From assembly GCA_038330415.1 (NCBI GenBank), contig JBBQNZ010000049.1:1-25459 (forward strand): a stretch of 25,459 bases of DNA. The letters run 5' to 3'. Positions 7,597-14,810 of this stretch are shown here, piece after piece; within the stretch, counting starts at the first letter, position 1; the number at the start of each line of letters is the position of its first letter. The translations under genes and the position numbers were made by a program. This stretch comes from Fodinibacter sp038330415. GTDB taxonomy: Bacteria; Actinomycetota; Actinomycetes; Actinomycetales; Dermatophilaceae. The notes under the pieces are model-generated. The model did not search any database. It was not told where the DNA came from and saw only the letters and a program-made list of their open reading frames with translations.

Positions 7597-8865
7597 TCAG
7601 CGGACGGGGGTGAGCACGTCGAGGCCGACGTACGGGCGCAGCGCCTCGGGCACCAGCACGGAACCGTCGGCCTGCTGGTGGTTCTCGAGGATGGCGACGA
7701 TCCAGCGGGTGGTGGCGAGGGTGCCGTTGAGGGTGGCGGCGACCTCGTTGCCGTGCTCGCCCCTGAACCGGGTGTTGAGCCGGCGGGCCTGGAAGGTGGT
7801 GCAGTTCGAGGTCGAGGTGAGCTCGCGGTAGCGGCCCTGGGTGGGCACCCACGCCTCGCAGTCGTACTTGCGCGCGGCGGGACCGCCCAGGTCGCCGGCC
7901 GCGGTGTCGATGATGCGGTAGGGCAACTCGACGGCGGCGAGCATCTCCTTCTCGAAGTCGAGCAGGCGCTCGTGCTCGGCCTGCGCGTCGTCGGGGCGGC
8001 AGTAGACGAACATCTCGATCTTGTTGAACTGGTGCACCCGGATGATGCCGCGGGTGTCCTTGCCGTAAGAGCCGGCCTCTCGGCGGTAGCAGGTCGACTG
8101 CCCGGCGTAGCGGATCGGGCCCTTCGACAGGTCGACCACCTCGTCAGCGTGGTAGCCGGCCAGCGCCACCTCCGAGGTGCCGGTGAGGTAGAGGTCGTCG
8201 GCCTCGAGCCGGTAGACCTCGTCGGCGTGGTTGTCGAGGAAGCCCGCCCCGGCCATGACGTCGCTCTTGACCAGCGTGGGGGTGATCAGCGGCACGAAGC
8301 CCGCGGCGATGGCCCGGTTCATCGCATAGGTGAGCAGGCCCATCTCGAGCCGGGCGCCGACGCCCTTGAGGAAGTAGAACCGGGCGCCCGAGACCTTGGC
8401 CCCGCGCTCCATGTCGATGGCGTCGAGCGCCTCGGCCAGGGCGAGGTGGTCGCGCGGCTCGAAGCCCTCGGCGGCGAAGTCACGGGCCGTGCCGATCGTC
8501 TCGACGACGACGTAGTCGTCCTCGCCGCCGACCGGCACCTCGGGCTCGACGACGTTGCCGATGGTGCGCAGCAGGCGGTCGAGCTCGACCTGTGCCTCGT
8601 CAGCGGTGGCCTGCAGGGTCTTGACCTCGGCCGAGATCTGCTTGGTGCGGGCCAGCAGGGCCTGCTTGTCCTCACCCTGGGCCTTCGCGACCTCCTTGCC
8701 CATCGACTTCTGCTCGGACCGCAGCCGCTCGAAAGCAGTGAGCGAGCTGCGGCGGCGCTCGTCGGCGGCCCGGATGGCGTCGACGACGCCCTCGTCCTCA
8801 CCCCGCGCCCGCTGGCTGGCACGGACGAGGTCGGGGTCGTCCCGGAGCACCTTGATGTCGATCAC
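7597..8865 (-). CDS. serS: Seryl-tRNA synthetase
   Basis: This is a 422-residue class II aminoacyl-tRNA synthetase that charges tRNA-Ser (and tRNA-Sec where present) with serine in the cytosol. Residues about 25-100 form the Arg/Glu-rich antiparallel coiled-coil arm that grips the long variable arm of tRNA-Ser. Motif 2 is seen as CYRREAGSYGKDTRG followed by HQFNKIE, and motif 3 near the C-terminus as NGTLATTRWIVAILEN. Length and order match bacterial SerRS. The start is GTG at 8865 (GTG ATC GAC ATC AAG), with TAAACT six bases upstream, so the message is probably leaderless. A T-box leader is therefore excluded. Confidence 0.97.
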   Translation of the reverse strand: MIDIKVLRDDPDLVRASQRARGEDEGVVDAIRAADERRRSSLTAFERLRSEQKSMGKEVAKAQGEDKQALLARTKQISAEVKTLQATADEAQVELDRLLRTIGNVVEPEVPVGGEDDYVVVETIGTARDFAAEGFEPRDHLALAEALDAIDMERGAKVSGARFYFLKGVGARLEMGLLTYAMNRAIAAGFVPLITPTLVKSDVMAGAGFLDNHADEVYRLEADDLYLTGTSEVALAGYHADEVVDLSKGPIRYAGQSTCYRREAGSYGKDTRGIIRVHQFNKIEMFVYCRPDDAQAEHERLLDFEKEMLAAVELPYRIIDTAAGDLGGPAARKYDCEAWVPTQGRYRELTSTSNCTTFQARRLNTRFRGEHGNEVAATLNGTLATTRWIVAILENHQQADGSVLVPEALRPYVGLDVLTPVR

Positions 8866-8871
8866 GGCGCG

Positions 8872-8877
8872 AGTTTA
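8872..8877 (-). promoter_or_regulatory. -10 box (TAAACT), leaderless start of serS
   Basis: TAAACT on the minus strand ends 6 bases before the GTG at 8865. It is one of the few AT-rich hexamers in the neighbourhood. Confidence 0.55.
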
Positions 8878-8956
8878 TCGGCGGGGCCGCTGCGACTTCT
8901 CGCAGATATCCCCGAAGGGGTGGCGGCGGCCCCGGCCGGCGTCGATGATGCCCGCC

Positions 8957-10048
8957 ATGAGCGAGACGTCGAACCGCACGAAGCCCTCGGGCTGGTACGC
9001 CGACCCCGAGGACCCGGCGCGGCTGCGCAAGTGGGACGGCGTCGGCTGGACCGACAGCTGGATGGCGGGGCCCGGCGGGCCGTCGGCCGGTCCCGGAGGG
9101 CCTGGCGCGGGGTTGACCGCCGCGCCCGTCACCCTGCCGGCGTTCAGTGCCGGCGGCAGGGGGTCCGAGCCGAGGTGGCACCTCGACCCCTCTGCCCCGA
9201 CTTTGCGCCGCGAGCGCTACTGGGACGGTGAGGAGTGGACCGCGCGGCTGCGCCACGGCACCGTCTTCCCGGGCCGCACCACGCTGGGGTCGGGCTTCTT
9301 CACCCTGGCCGCCTGGCTCCGGGGCCTGTTCTACGTGCAGGTGGCCGTGTCGGCGGTCGCTGCGGTCGTCGCCGTGTGGGTCGTGTCGGTGCTCAACCGT
9401 TGGCTGCGAGCGCCCGCCACCATCTCGGTGGAGGAGGGCAACCGGGTCGACCTGGTCGACCTGGCGGTCGGTGGGGTGAGCGGCCTGCTCTACCTCGTCA
9501 CCGGTGTGGTCTTCATCGTCTGGTTGTGGAAGGCGTACTCCAGCGACCGGGTCGACCCCACGCGGCTGCGCCACGGCCGCGGCTGGACGATCGGTGCGTG
9601 GTTCGTGCCGATCCTGAACCTCTTCCGCCCGTTCCAGCTCGTGCGCGACCTGAGGGACGGCATCCGGTCGGCGATGGGCGCCACGGGGGCGGACCGCAAG
9701 CGCTGGCTCGTGCGCTCCTGGTGGGCGGCCTTCCTCACGATGAGCCTTTTCGACTCGGCGGGCCAGGTGGTCGATCGTGCGTCCGGGTCGCAGGAGGGCT
9801 TCGACCTCATCACGTCGATGCGCACCCTGACCTGGCTGTCCTTCGGCTCCTCGCTCGCCTCGGTCGCCGCCGCGGCCCTCGCGGCGCTGCTCGTGCGCCG
9901 GCTCACTCCGGGCTGCGACCGGTGGAGTACCTCGAACCGGCCGAGTAGGTCGTGCGCTGCCGGACCGGTCGCCGTGCACGAGCTTCGGGTGCCGCGTGGT
10001 GCCGTCACCCACGACCGTGACCCGAGGCCCGCTCGCCAGTACCGCTGA
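8957..10048 (+). CDS. DUF2510-DUF2510-DUF4328 membrane protein
   Basis: This is a 363-residue protein of unknown function. Two DUF2510-like tryptophan motifs open it: GWYADPEDP..LRKWDGVGWTD (about residues 12-33) and PRWHLDPSAP..RERYWDGEEWT (about 73-95), separated by a Gly/Pro linker. The rest is a DUF4328 domain with four or so membrane segments and the family hallmark GAWFVPILNLFRPFQLVRDL. DUF2510 is common on actinobacterial membrane and secretion-related proteins; its role is unknown. The start is uncertain: in-frame ATGs lie at 8945, 8948 and 8957. After the last helix (LLVRRLTPG) the tail of about 45 residues looks unlike the family and runs to within 4 bases of the repeat element, so the 3' end may have been altered. 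Confidence 0.82.
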   Translation: MSETSNRTKPSGWYADPEDPARLRKWDGVGWTDSWMAGPGGPSAGPGGPGAGLTAAPVTLPAFSAGGRGSEPRWHLDPSAPTLRRERYWDGEEWTARLRHGTVFPGRTTLGSGFFTLAAWLRGLFYVQVAVSAVAAVVAVWVVSVLNRWLRAPATISVEEGNRVDLVDLAVGGVSGLLYLVTGVVFIVWLWKAYSSDRVDPTRLRHGRGWTIGAWFVPILNLFRPFQLVRDLRDGIRSAMGATGADRKRWLVRSWWAAFLTMSLFDSAGQVVDRASGSQEGFDLITSMRTLTWLSFGSSLASVAAAALAALLVRRLTPGCDRWSTSNRPSRSCAAGPVAVHELRVPRGAVTHDRDPRPARQYR

Positions 10049-10052
10049 GGGA

Positions 10053-10303
10053 GAGGTCCGGATGCTTCACGTGGTGAGCCACCCGCGAACCATCCCGGAG
10101 TTGCCCCACCAAGTGGACCACCGCCGAACCATCCAGGGGTTTGCTTCGCACGGTGAGTCAAGGGGGTGGCTCACCAGATGAAGCATCCGGGGGTTTGCTT
10201 CGCACGGTGAGTCAAAGGGGTGGCTCACCAGATGAAGCATCCGGGGGGTTGCTTCGCACGGTGAGTCAAAGGGGTGGCTCACCACGTGAAGCATCCGGAC
10301 CTC
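10053..10303. repeat. Palindromic repeat element: three 54-bp tandem units inside 32-bp inverted arms
   Basis: Three contiguous units start at 10141, 10195 and 10249, each 54 bases, with only a few differences between copies. Each contains GGTGAG...CTCACC and, across the unit border, GAAGCA...TGCTTC, so every unit can fold. The last half of unit 3 (10272-10303) is the exact reverse complement of 10053-10084, giving 32-base perfect inverted arms around the element. Between the left arm and unit 1 lie two diverged copies of a GAACCATCC-containing piece, 39 bases apart (10087 and 10126). There is no transposase and no clear target-site duplication. It may be a MITE/REP-like element; nature unproven. 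Confidence 0.9.
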
Positions 10304-10330
10304 CCCGGACGGGGGGTACCCGCACGGAGT

Positions 10331-10380
10331 CACGGGCACCGGGCACGGGCACGGGCACCGGCACCGGCACCGGCACGGGA
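10331..10380. repeat. Degenerate hexanucleotide microsatellite (GGGCAC/CGGCAC)
   Basis: About seven consecutive hexamers of the type [CG]GGCAC run from 10331 to 10380, first with GGGCAC units, then CGGCAC units. The tract lies between the repeat element and the broken dehalogenase gene. No gene is supported here. The remaining sequence, 10304-10330 and 10381-10489, shows nothing I can name. Confidence 0.8.
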
Positions 10381-10489
10381 GCACCCTCGTACGCCACTGC
10401 TCAGCACGTGACCCAGGGTCGCCGGCTCGCTCCCCGTCGTGCGCCGCGAAACCCGCCGAACCCCGTTGTCCCCGTGCGAGTGTGCCTCG

Positions 10490-11050
10490 ATGATGCCGGG
10501 TTTCGCCGAATGGGACGTCGAGGTCGCACCGGACGTGTCACTGCACGGCCGCAGCGGAGGTGACGACCCCGCGGTGGCGCTGCTGCACGGCCATCCGCGA
10601 GCCCACACGACCTGGTACCGGGTGGCCCCGAACTGGTGCGCCGTGGTCTGGCCGTGGTCTGCCCGGACCTGCGGGGGTACGGGCGGTCATCGACACCGAC
10701 CCCCGACGAGCGCCACGAGCGCCACGAGCGCCACGAGCGCCACGAGCGCCACTGCGCCCGCACCACGGGCCAGGACGTGGTCGCCCTGATGACGCACCTC
10801 GGGCACGAGCGCTTCGCCGTGGGCGGCCACGGCCGTGGCCAGGGGGTCGCCTACAGCACCGCGCTCGACCATCCCGAGCGGGTGACCTCCCTGGGAGGAC
10901 CTCTACGGAGACCTCGTGCCGCTCTGGGAGCCCTGGGTGTCGGGCCCGATCAGCCGCGCGAGGATCGACAGCGGCCACCACCTGGCCGAGGAGAACCCGG
11001 AGCAGCTCAGCCAGGTACTCGGCGACCTCCTCCTCCTGGTGCTGCGCTGA
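10490..11050 (+). pseudogene. Decayed alpha/beta hydrolase (haloacetate dehalogenase-like)
   Basis: Three pieces of one alpha/beta-hydrolase can be read in order but in different frames. Piece 1 (10490 to about 10630) has the oxyanion-loop motif ALLHGHPRAHTTWYRVAP. Piece 2 (about 10631-10893, shifted frame) has VVCPDLRGYGRSS and FAVGGHGRG..AYSTALDHPERVTSL. Piece 3 (about 10895-11050, original frame) has the C-terminal catalytic-His region DSGHHLAEENPEQL and a natural TGA stop. The first shift fits loss of one C in the run at about 10624-10627. The second junction lacks roughly 110-130 codons where the cap domain should be. The nucleophile Asp of the usual GHDRG is Gly (GHGRG). Piece 2 also contains five copies of a 9-base repeat. 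The gene is surely inactive. Confidence 0.85.
10708..10752 (+). repeat. Five tandem copies of GAGCGCCAC
   Basis: Five perfect 9-base units encode Glu-Arg-His repeats in the second reading frame of the broken hydrolase. They sit after the RGYGRSSTP segment, where intact family members have a short non-repetitive loop. This looks like slippage expansion in a gene no longer under selection. Confidence 0.9.
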
Positions 11051-11060
11051 CCGAAAGACC

Positions 11061-11699
11061 TCAGTCGGCGCGGCCGGTGAGCAGCAGCCCGGTGCCCAGT
11101 CCCACCATCATCAGCCCGCCGGCGCCGCCCACCCGCTCCATCCGGCGCGGGGACGAGGCGAACCAGTCGCGCGCCCGGCTGGCGACCAGCGCGACCGTGC
11201 CGTCCATGAGCAGGGCGAGCACCGCGAACACCGCCCCGAGCGCCACCAGCTGCGGGAACACCGGCGAAGTCTGCACCACGAACTGCGGCAGCAGGGCCGC
11301 GAAGAACACGATCGTCTTGGGGTTGGTCACGCCCACCACGTAGCCCGCCCGCACCGCGTGCAGGCTCGGCGTGGCTACCGGCGCCCCGGCATCGAACGCC
11401 TCGGCCAGGGCCTTGCGGTGCCGGATCGCCTGCACCCCGAGCCACACGAGGTAGCCGGCCCCCACCACCTTGAGGGCGGTGTAGGCGGTGGCGCTCGCCG
11501 CGATGAGCGGCCCGAGCCCCACGGCCAGCGCGCAGATCTGGGTGAGGATGCCGAGCGCGTTGCCGACCACGGTGAGCAGCGCCTCACGGCGCCCCGAAGA
11601 CAGCGCCCGCCCGATCGTGAAGAGCACGCTCGGCCCCGGGATGGCGATGATCACCGCCGACGCGATGGCGAAGGCGAACAGCGTGGAGGGTGCCGGCAT
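11061..11699 (-). CDS. LysE/RhtB-family exporter
   Basis: This is a 212-residue inner-membrane protein with six hydrophobic segments. It has the family's N-terminal pattern IPGPSVLFTIGRALSSGRREAL and the mid-protein VTNPKTIVFFAALLPQFV, both diagnostic of the LysE/RhtB amino-acid and metabolite exporters. The substrate (basic amino acids, homoserine/threonine or another metabolite) cannot be read from sequence. The ATG at 11699 lies 5 bases after the stop of the antiporter gene, with no visible Shine-Dalgarno, so it is the third gene of the DinB-antiporter-LysE operon. Its end lies 10 bases from the convergent pseudogene. Confidence 0.92.
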   Translation of the reverse strand: MPAPSTLFAFAIASAVIIAIPGPSVLFTIGRALSSGRREALLTVVGNALGILTQICALAVGLGPLIAASATAYTALKVVGAGYLVWLGVQAIRHRKALAEAFDAGAPVATPSLHAVRAGYVVGVTNPKTIVFFAALLPQFVVQTSPVFPQLVALGAVFAVLALLMDGTVALVASRARDWFASSPRRMERVGGAGGLMMVGLGTGLLLTGRAD

Positions 11700-11704
11700 A
11701 CGGC

Positions 11705-13039
11705 TCAGTGTGGAGCAGGGTCCCCTCGCCGCGCACCGCGGTTCTGCGCGGCGTCGTCACGCCGCTGGTCGAGCCGCGTCATCACCGGCGTCGCGAGGAT
11801 GCCGTGCAGCACCACCGAGAGCGCGATGGTGAAGCCGACCGTCGACCACAGCCAGCGCTCCTCGGTGAACGTCGCAGCGCCCGCGGCGTAGGCGATGTAG
11901 TAGATCGAGCCGACACCGCGCACGCCGAAGAAGGCGACGACCCACCGCTCCCGGTGGTCGAGCCCCTTGGCCCCCACCTGGCTGCGGTGCCCGAGGAACG
12001 ACAACCACCCGGCCACCGGCCGGATGACGAGCACCAGCGCCAGGGCCACGACCACCCCGCGCCATTCGAGGTTGGCCAGCAGGCCGTTGGTGAGGGCGAA
12101 CCCGAGGCCCAGCAACACCACGAGGGTCAGCAGCGTCTCGAGCCGGGCGATGACGTCGTGCATGTGCCGGTGGTAGTCGTGGTCGCGCTCGACCGAGCGG
12201 ACCGTGAGCGCGCAGGCGAACACCGAGAGGAACCCGTAGCCACCGACCACCTCGGCGGCCCCGTAGGCGATGAGCAGGGCGGCGATGGCGAGCAGCGGCT
12301 CGCCCACCTCGGCCAGGCGCAGCGAGCGGGCCGGCGACCGGAAGGCGAGTCGCGCCATCCCCCACCCCACCGCGACCCCGACGAGCACTCCCACGACCAC
12401 CTTGCCGACCAGCTCCCAGGCGACCCACCCGAACCCCCACTGCGACACCGGCCCGAGCGTCGCGAGGAAGATCGCCGCGTAGACGAAGGGGAAGGCCAGC
12501 CCGTCGTTGAGCCCGGCCTCGCTGGTCAGGGCGAACCGCACCTCGTCGTTCTCGTCGATCTCCTCGACGTCACCTTCCAGGGTGGGGCCCTCCACCTGCA
12601 CGTCGGAGGCCAGCACCGGGTCGGTCGGCGACAGCGCCGCCCCGAGCAGCAGCGCGGCCGGCGCGGCCACCCCGAGCGGCCCCCACGCGAGCAGTGCGAC
12701 GGCGCCGATCGTCAACGGCATCGCGATGCCGAGCAGCCGCCAGGTCGGCGACCAGGCGCGCCACGACTCGCGGCTGCGCCACCGCAGCGGACGGTCGAGC
12801 GCCAGCCCCACGCCCATCAGCGCCACGAGCACGGTGAGCTCGGTGACGTGCTCGATGACCGGACGGGCCGCGACCGGGTCGAGCTCGAGGTCCGCCAGCG
12901 GCGGCAGCAGGCCGATCGCCATGCCGGTGGCCACGAGCACGATGGGCGCGGACAGCGCCCAGCGGTGCAGCAGCTGGGGCAGGACGGCGGCCAGGAGCAA
13001 CGCCCCCCCGAGCAGGAGGTACAACAGCTCGGGCTTCAC
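11705..13039 (-). CDS. Cation:proton antiporter, CPA1 (NhaP-like)
   Basis: This is a 444-residue membrane protein with about twelve hydrophobic segments. Signatures of the CPA1 Na+(K+)/H+ antiporters are present: GAALSPTDPVLASDVQ (unwound helix with the TDP motif), SEAGLNDGLAFPFV (the ND pair that binds cation and proton) and FFGVRGVGSIYYIAYA (conserved Arg of the late helix). The likely role is Na+ or K+ extrusion and pH homeostasis at the cytoplasmic membrane. The start is GTG at 13039 because it overlaps the upstream DinB stop as GTGA. Longer in-frame starts exist, but they would run through DinB codons and add a Pro/Arg-rich stretch with no membrane character. Confidence 0.92.
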   Translation of the reverse strand: MKPELLYLLLGGALLLAAVLPQLLHRWALSAPIVLVATGMAIGLLPPLADLELDPVAARPVIEHVTELTVLVALMGVGLALDRPLRWRSRESWRAWSPTWRLLGIAMPLTIGAVALLAWGPLGVAAPAALLLGAALSPTDPVLASDVQVEGPTLEGDVEEIDENDEVRFALTSEAGLNDGLAFPFVYAAIFLATLGPVSQWGFGWVAWELVGKVVVGVLVGVAVGWGMARLAFRSPARSLRLAEVGEPLLAIAALLIAYGAAEVVGGYGFLSVFACALTVRSVERDHDYHRHMHDVIARLETLLTLVVLLGLGFALTNGLLANLEWRGVVVALALVLVIRPVAGWLSFLGHRSQVGAKGLDHRERWVVAFFGVRGVGSIYYIAYAAGAATFTEERWLWSTVGFTIALSVVLHGILATPVMTRLDQRRDDAAQNRGARRGDPAPH

Positions 13040-13605
13040 GGCGAGTCGACCCCGACGTCCCACAGGTGGTGGCGGAGGTCGTGCAGGGCGTACTGCCCCA
13101 GCGTGAGCACGGTGAACTCCGACCCGTTCGAGCGGATACCGGTGCGCCCCCACCCGTCGTGCGGCACCTGCGCGTACGCGGCCGCGAACGACGAGCCCGC
13201 GGCGGTCAGCTCACCGGCGACCCCCGCGGGGCCCTGGTCGCCGTAGCGGTCGGCCACGGCGGTCTCGTCCTGGTCCCAGTTCGCGAAGGTGGGCGACTCC
13301 TGCGTGAGCATGAGGTGCAGGCGCTCCTCGAACAGCCGGCACACGTCGCGCACGTGGCAGGCGTACTCCAGCGGTGACCACGTCGACGGCGACGGGCGCC
13401 GACCGGCATCCGGCCGCTGGAGCACCGCGGGCCACGGGTCGGTGAACGCGGTGACCAGCCCGGCGATGTCGTCGGCCTCGACGGAGGCAGCGGTGAACCC
13501 GCAGTCGGGGCAACGCTCGGCCAGGGTCCAGGTCCAGTCCTTGTCGTCCGGGACGATCGCGGCGTCCCCGCGGTCGGGGATATCCTCGGGCGGCGGTGCG
13601 GTCAT
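13036..13605 (-). CDS. DinB-like / mycothiol-dependent-type four-helix metalloprotein
   Basis: This is a 189-residue protein. The DinB/YfiT superfamily metal triad is visible as H84 (LEYACHVRDVCR), H175 and H179 (LHDLRHHLWDV). These residues normally bind a divalent metal in a four-helix bundle, and in actinobacteria many members are mycothiol-dependent transferases or isomerases. The N-terminus adds an RCPDCGF segment (C32, C35) that could be half a zinc site; in this family it often reads as a damage-inducible-type signature. Which reaction it performs is unknown. It is the first gene of the operon with the antiporter (GTGA overlap). The start is ATG at 13605 with TAGGCT 6 bases upstream. 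Confidence 0.85.
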   Translation of the reverse strand: MTAPPPEDIPDRGDAAIVPDDKDWTWTLAERCPDCGFTAASVEADDIAGLVTAFTDPWPAVLQRPDAGRRPSPSTWSPLEYACHVRDVCRLFEERLHLMLTQESPTFANWDQDETAVADRYGDQGPAGVAGELTAAGSSFAAAYAQVPHDGWGRTGIRSNGSEFTVLTLGQYALHDLRHHLWDVGVDSP

Positions 13606-13611
13606 CCCGGA

Positions 13612-13617
13612 AGCCTA
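13612..13617 (-). promoter_or_regulatory. -10 box (TAGGCT), leaderless start of DinB operon
   Basis: TAGGCT on the minus strand ends 6 bases before the ATG at 13605. The 70-base gap to the divergent lipid kinase holds two such boxes. Confidence 0.55.
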
Positions 13618-13662
13618 CGCAGCGAAGGGGCCGTGGCCGCCGGTGAGCCCCGCAGGGTGCTG

Positions 13663-13668
13663 TACCTT
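13663..13668 (+). promoter_or_regulatory. -10 box (TACCTT), leaderless start of lipid kinase
   Basis: TACCTT ends 7 bases before the GTG at 13676. It supports that GTG over any upstream start. Confidence 0.5.
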
Positions 13669-13675
13669 CCACACT

Positions 13676-14806
13676 GTGTCAAGCGCATGGTGGACCTGGG
13701 TGGGCATCGCCGTCGCCGTGGTCCTCGTGGTCGTGGGGCTGTGGCTGCTGCTGTCCTCGCGCAGCAACGCCAAGAAGGCGTCGAGCCGCCCCGCCCGGGA
13801 CAGCTTCCGGGCCGTGGACGACACCCCGCCGCCCCCGCGCAGGCGCCTCGCCGTCGTGCTCAACCCCACCAAGCTCGACAGCACCAGCGACGACGTGCAC
13901 GAGGTGATCGCCCGGATCTGCTCGGAGCACGGCTGGGACGAGCCCCTGTTCATCGAGACCTCGGAGCACGACGTCGGCTTCGGCCAGACCCGTGAGGCGC
14001 TCGCCGAGAAGGTCGACGTCGTGTGCGCCTTCGGCGGTGACGGCACCGTGCGGGCCGTGGCCCAGGAGATGGTCGACTCGGGCGTGCCGATGGGCCTGCT
14101 CCCGGGCGGCACCGGCAACCTGCTCGCCCGCAACCTCGAGATGCCCACCGACGACCTGGCGAAGTCGGTCGGGGTCGCCATCACCGGACGCAACCGACAC
14201 ATCGACGTGGGCTGGCTGCGGCTCAACCCCGACGAGGTGCACCTCGAGGAGCACGTGGGCGAGGGGTCGTCCGCCGGGCTGCGCCGCCACGCGTTCCTGG
14301 TGATGGCGGGCCTGGGGCTGGACGCGGCGATCATGGAGGAGACCTCCGAGAAGCTCAAGGCGAAGATCGGCTGGACGGCCTACGTGCCCGCCGGCCTGAA
14401 GCACCTGCTCGTGGAGCGGTTCAAGGCGCAGCTGTCCGTCGACGGCGGGGAGCCCAGCACCGTGCGGGCGCGCACCGTGCTGGTCGGCAACTGCGGCAAG
14501 CTCACCGGCGGCATCAACCTGATGCCGGACGCGTCGCCCGACGACGGCACCCTCGACGTCGTCGTCATCGCGCCGAAGGGGCTCACGGCCTGGGCCGCCG
14601 TCGCCCTGCGGGTGCTCACCAAGAGCGAGCGCACCACGCAGAACCTCGACCGCTACCGCTGCCAGTCGGTCGGCATCCGGGTCGACCACGAGCAGAAGAT
14701 CGAGCTCGACGGGGACATCATCGGCGCGGCGACGCACATCGAGGTCGAGGTGCAGCCCGGGGCCCTCATCGTGCGCACCGAGACCGGCCGCCCGACCGCC
14801 GCCTGA
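13676..14806 (+). CDS. Diacylglycerol/sphingosine-kinase-like lipid kinase
   Basis: This is a 376-residue protein with one N-terminal membrane helix (about residues 7-27), a charged linker and a DAGK catalytic domain. The nucleotide-binding motif GGDGT is at residues 120-124, preceded by VVLNPTK (61-67) and followed by GLLPGGTGNLLARNL (140-154). The C-terminal half has the beta-rich lipid-binding lobe (VGNCGKLTGGINLMPDASPDDGTLDVV). It should phosphorylate diacylglycerol or a related lipid using ATP at the membrane face, in opposition to PAP2 enzymes. The start is GTG at 13676 on the basis of a -10 box 7 bases before it. It ends 4 bases before the convergent zwf stop. Confidence 0.9.
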   Translation: MSSAWWTWVGIAVAVVLVVVGLWLLLSSRSNAKKASSRPARDSFRAVDDTPPPPRRRLAVVLNPTKLDSTSDDVHEVIARICSEHGWDEPLFIETSEHDVGFGQTREALAEKVDVVCAFGGDGTVRAVAQEMVDSGVPMGLLPGGTGNLLARNLEMPTDDLAKSVGVAITGRNRHIDVGWLRLNPDEVHLEEHVGEGSSAGLRRHAFLVMAGLGLDAAIMEETSEKLKAKIGWTAYVPAGLKHLLVERFKAQLSVDGGEPSTVRARTVLVGNCGKLTGGINLMPDASPDDGTLDVVVIAPKGLTAWAAVALRVLTKSERTTQNLDRYRCQSVGIRVDHEQKIELDGDIIGAATHIEVEVQPGALIVRTETGRPTAA

Positions 14807-14810
14807 GTGC

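Noticed and set aside
8891..8920. Two small hairpins (TGCGA-CTTC-TCGCA and CCCC-GAA-GGGG) as a terminator
   Set aside because: Stems are 5 and 4 bp, with no U tract, and they lie between two divergent starts where no terminator is needed. They may be chance.
8866..8956. T-box leader or other riboswitch upstream of serS
   Set aside because: The gap is only 91 bases, the -10 box lies 6 bases from the GTG, and actinobacterial serS T-boxes would need a long leader.
10141..10302. CRISPR array
   Set aside because: The 54-base units are directly contiguous, with no unique spacers, and no cas genes are present.
10053..10303. Complete insertion sequence
   Set aside because: There is no transposase and no target-site duplication that I can see at the edges; only the inverted arms support a MITE-like reading.
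10067..10563. Repeat-containing proteins on either strand of the 54-bp array
   Set aside because: The open frames follow from a repeat length divisible by three and lack start signals. The minus-strand frame also runs into the microsatellite (Cys/Arg/Pro repeats). I treat them as by-products of the repeat.
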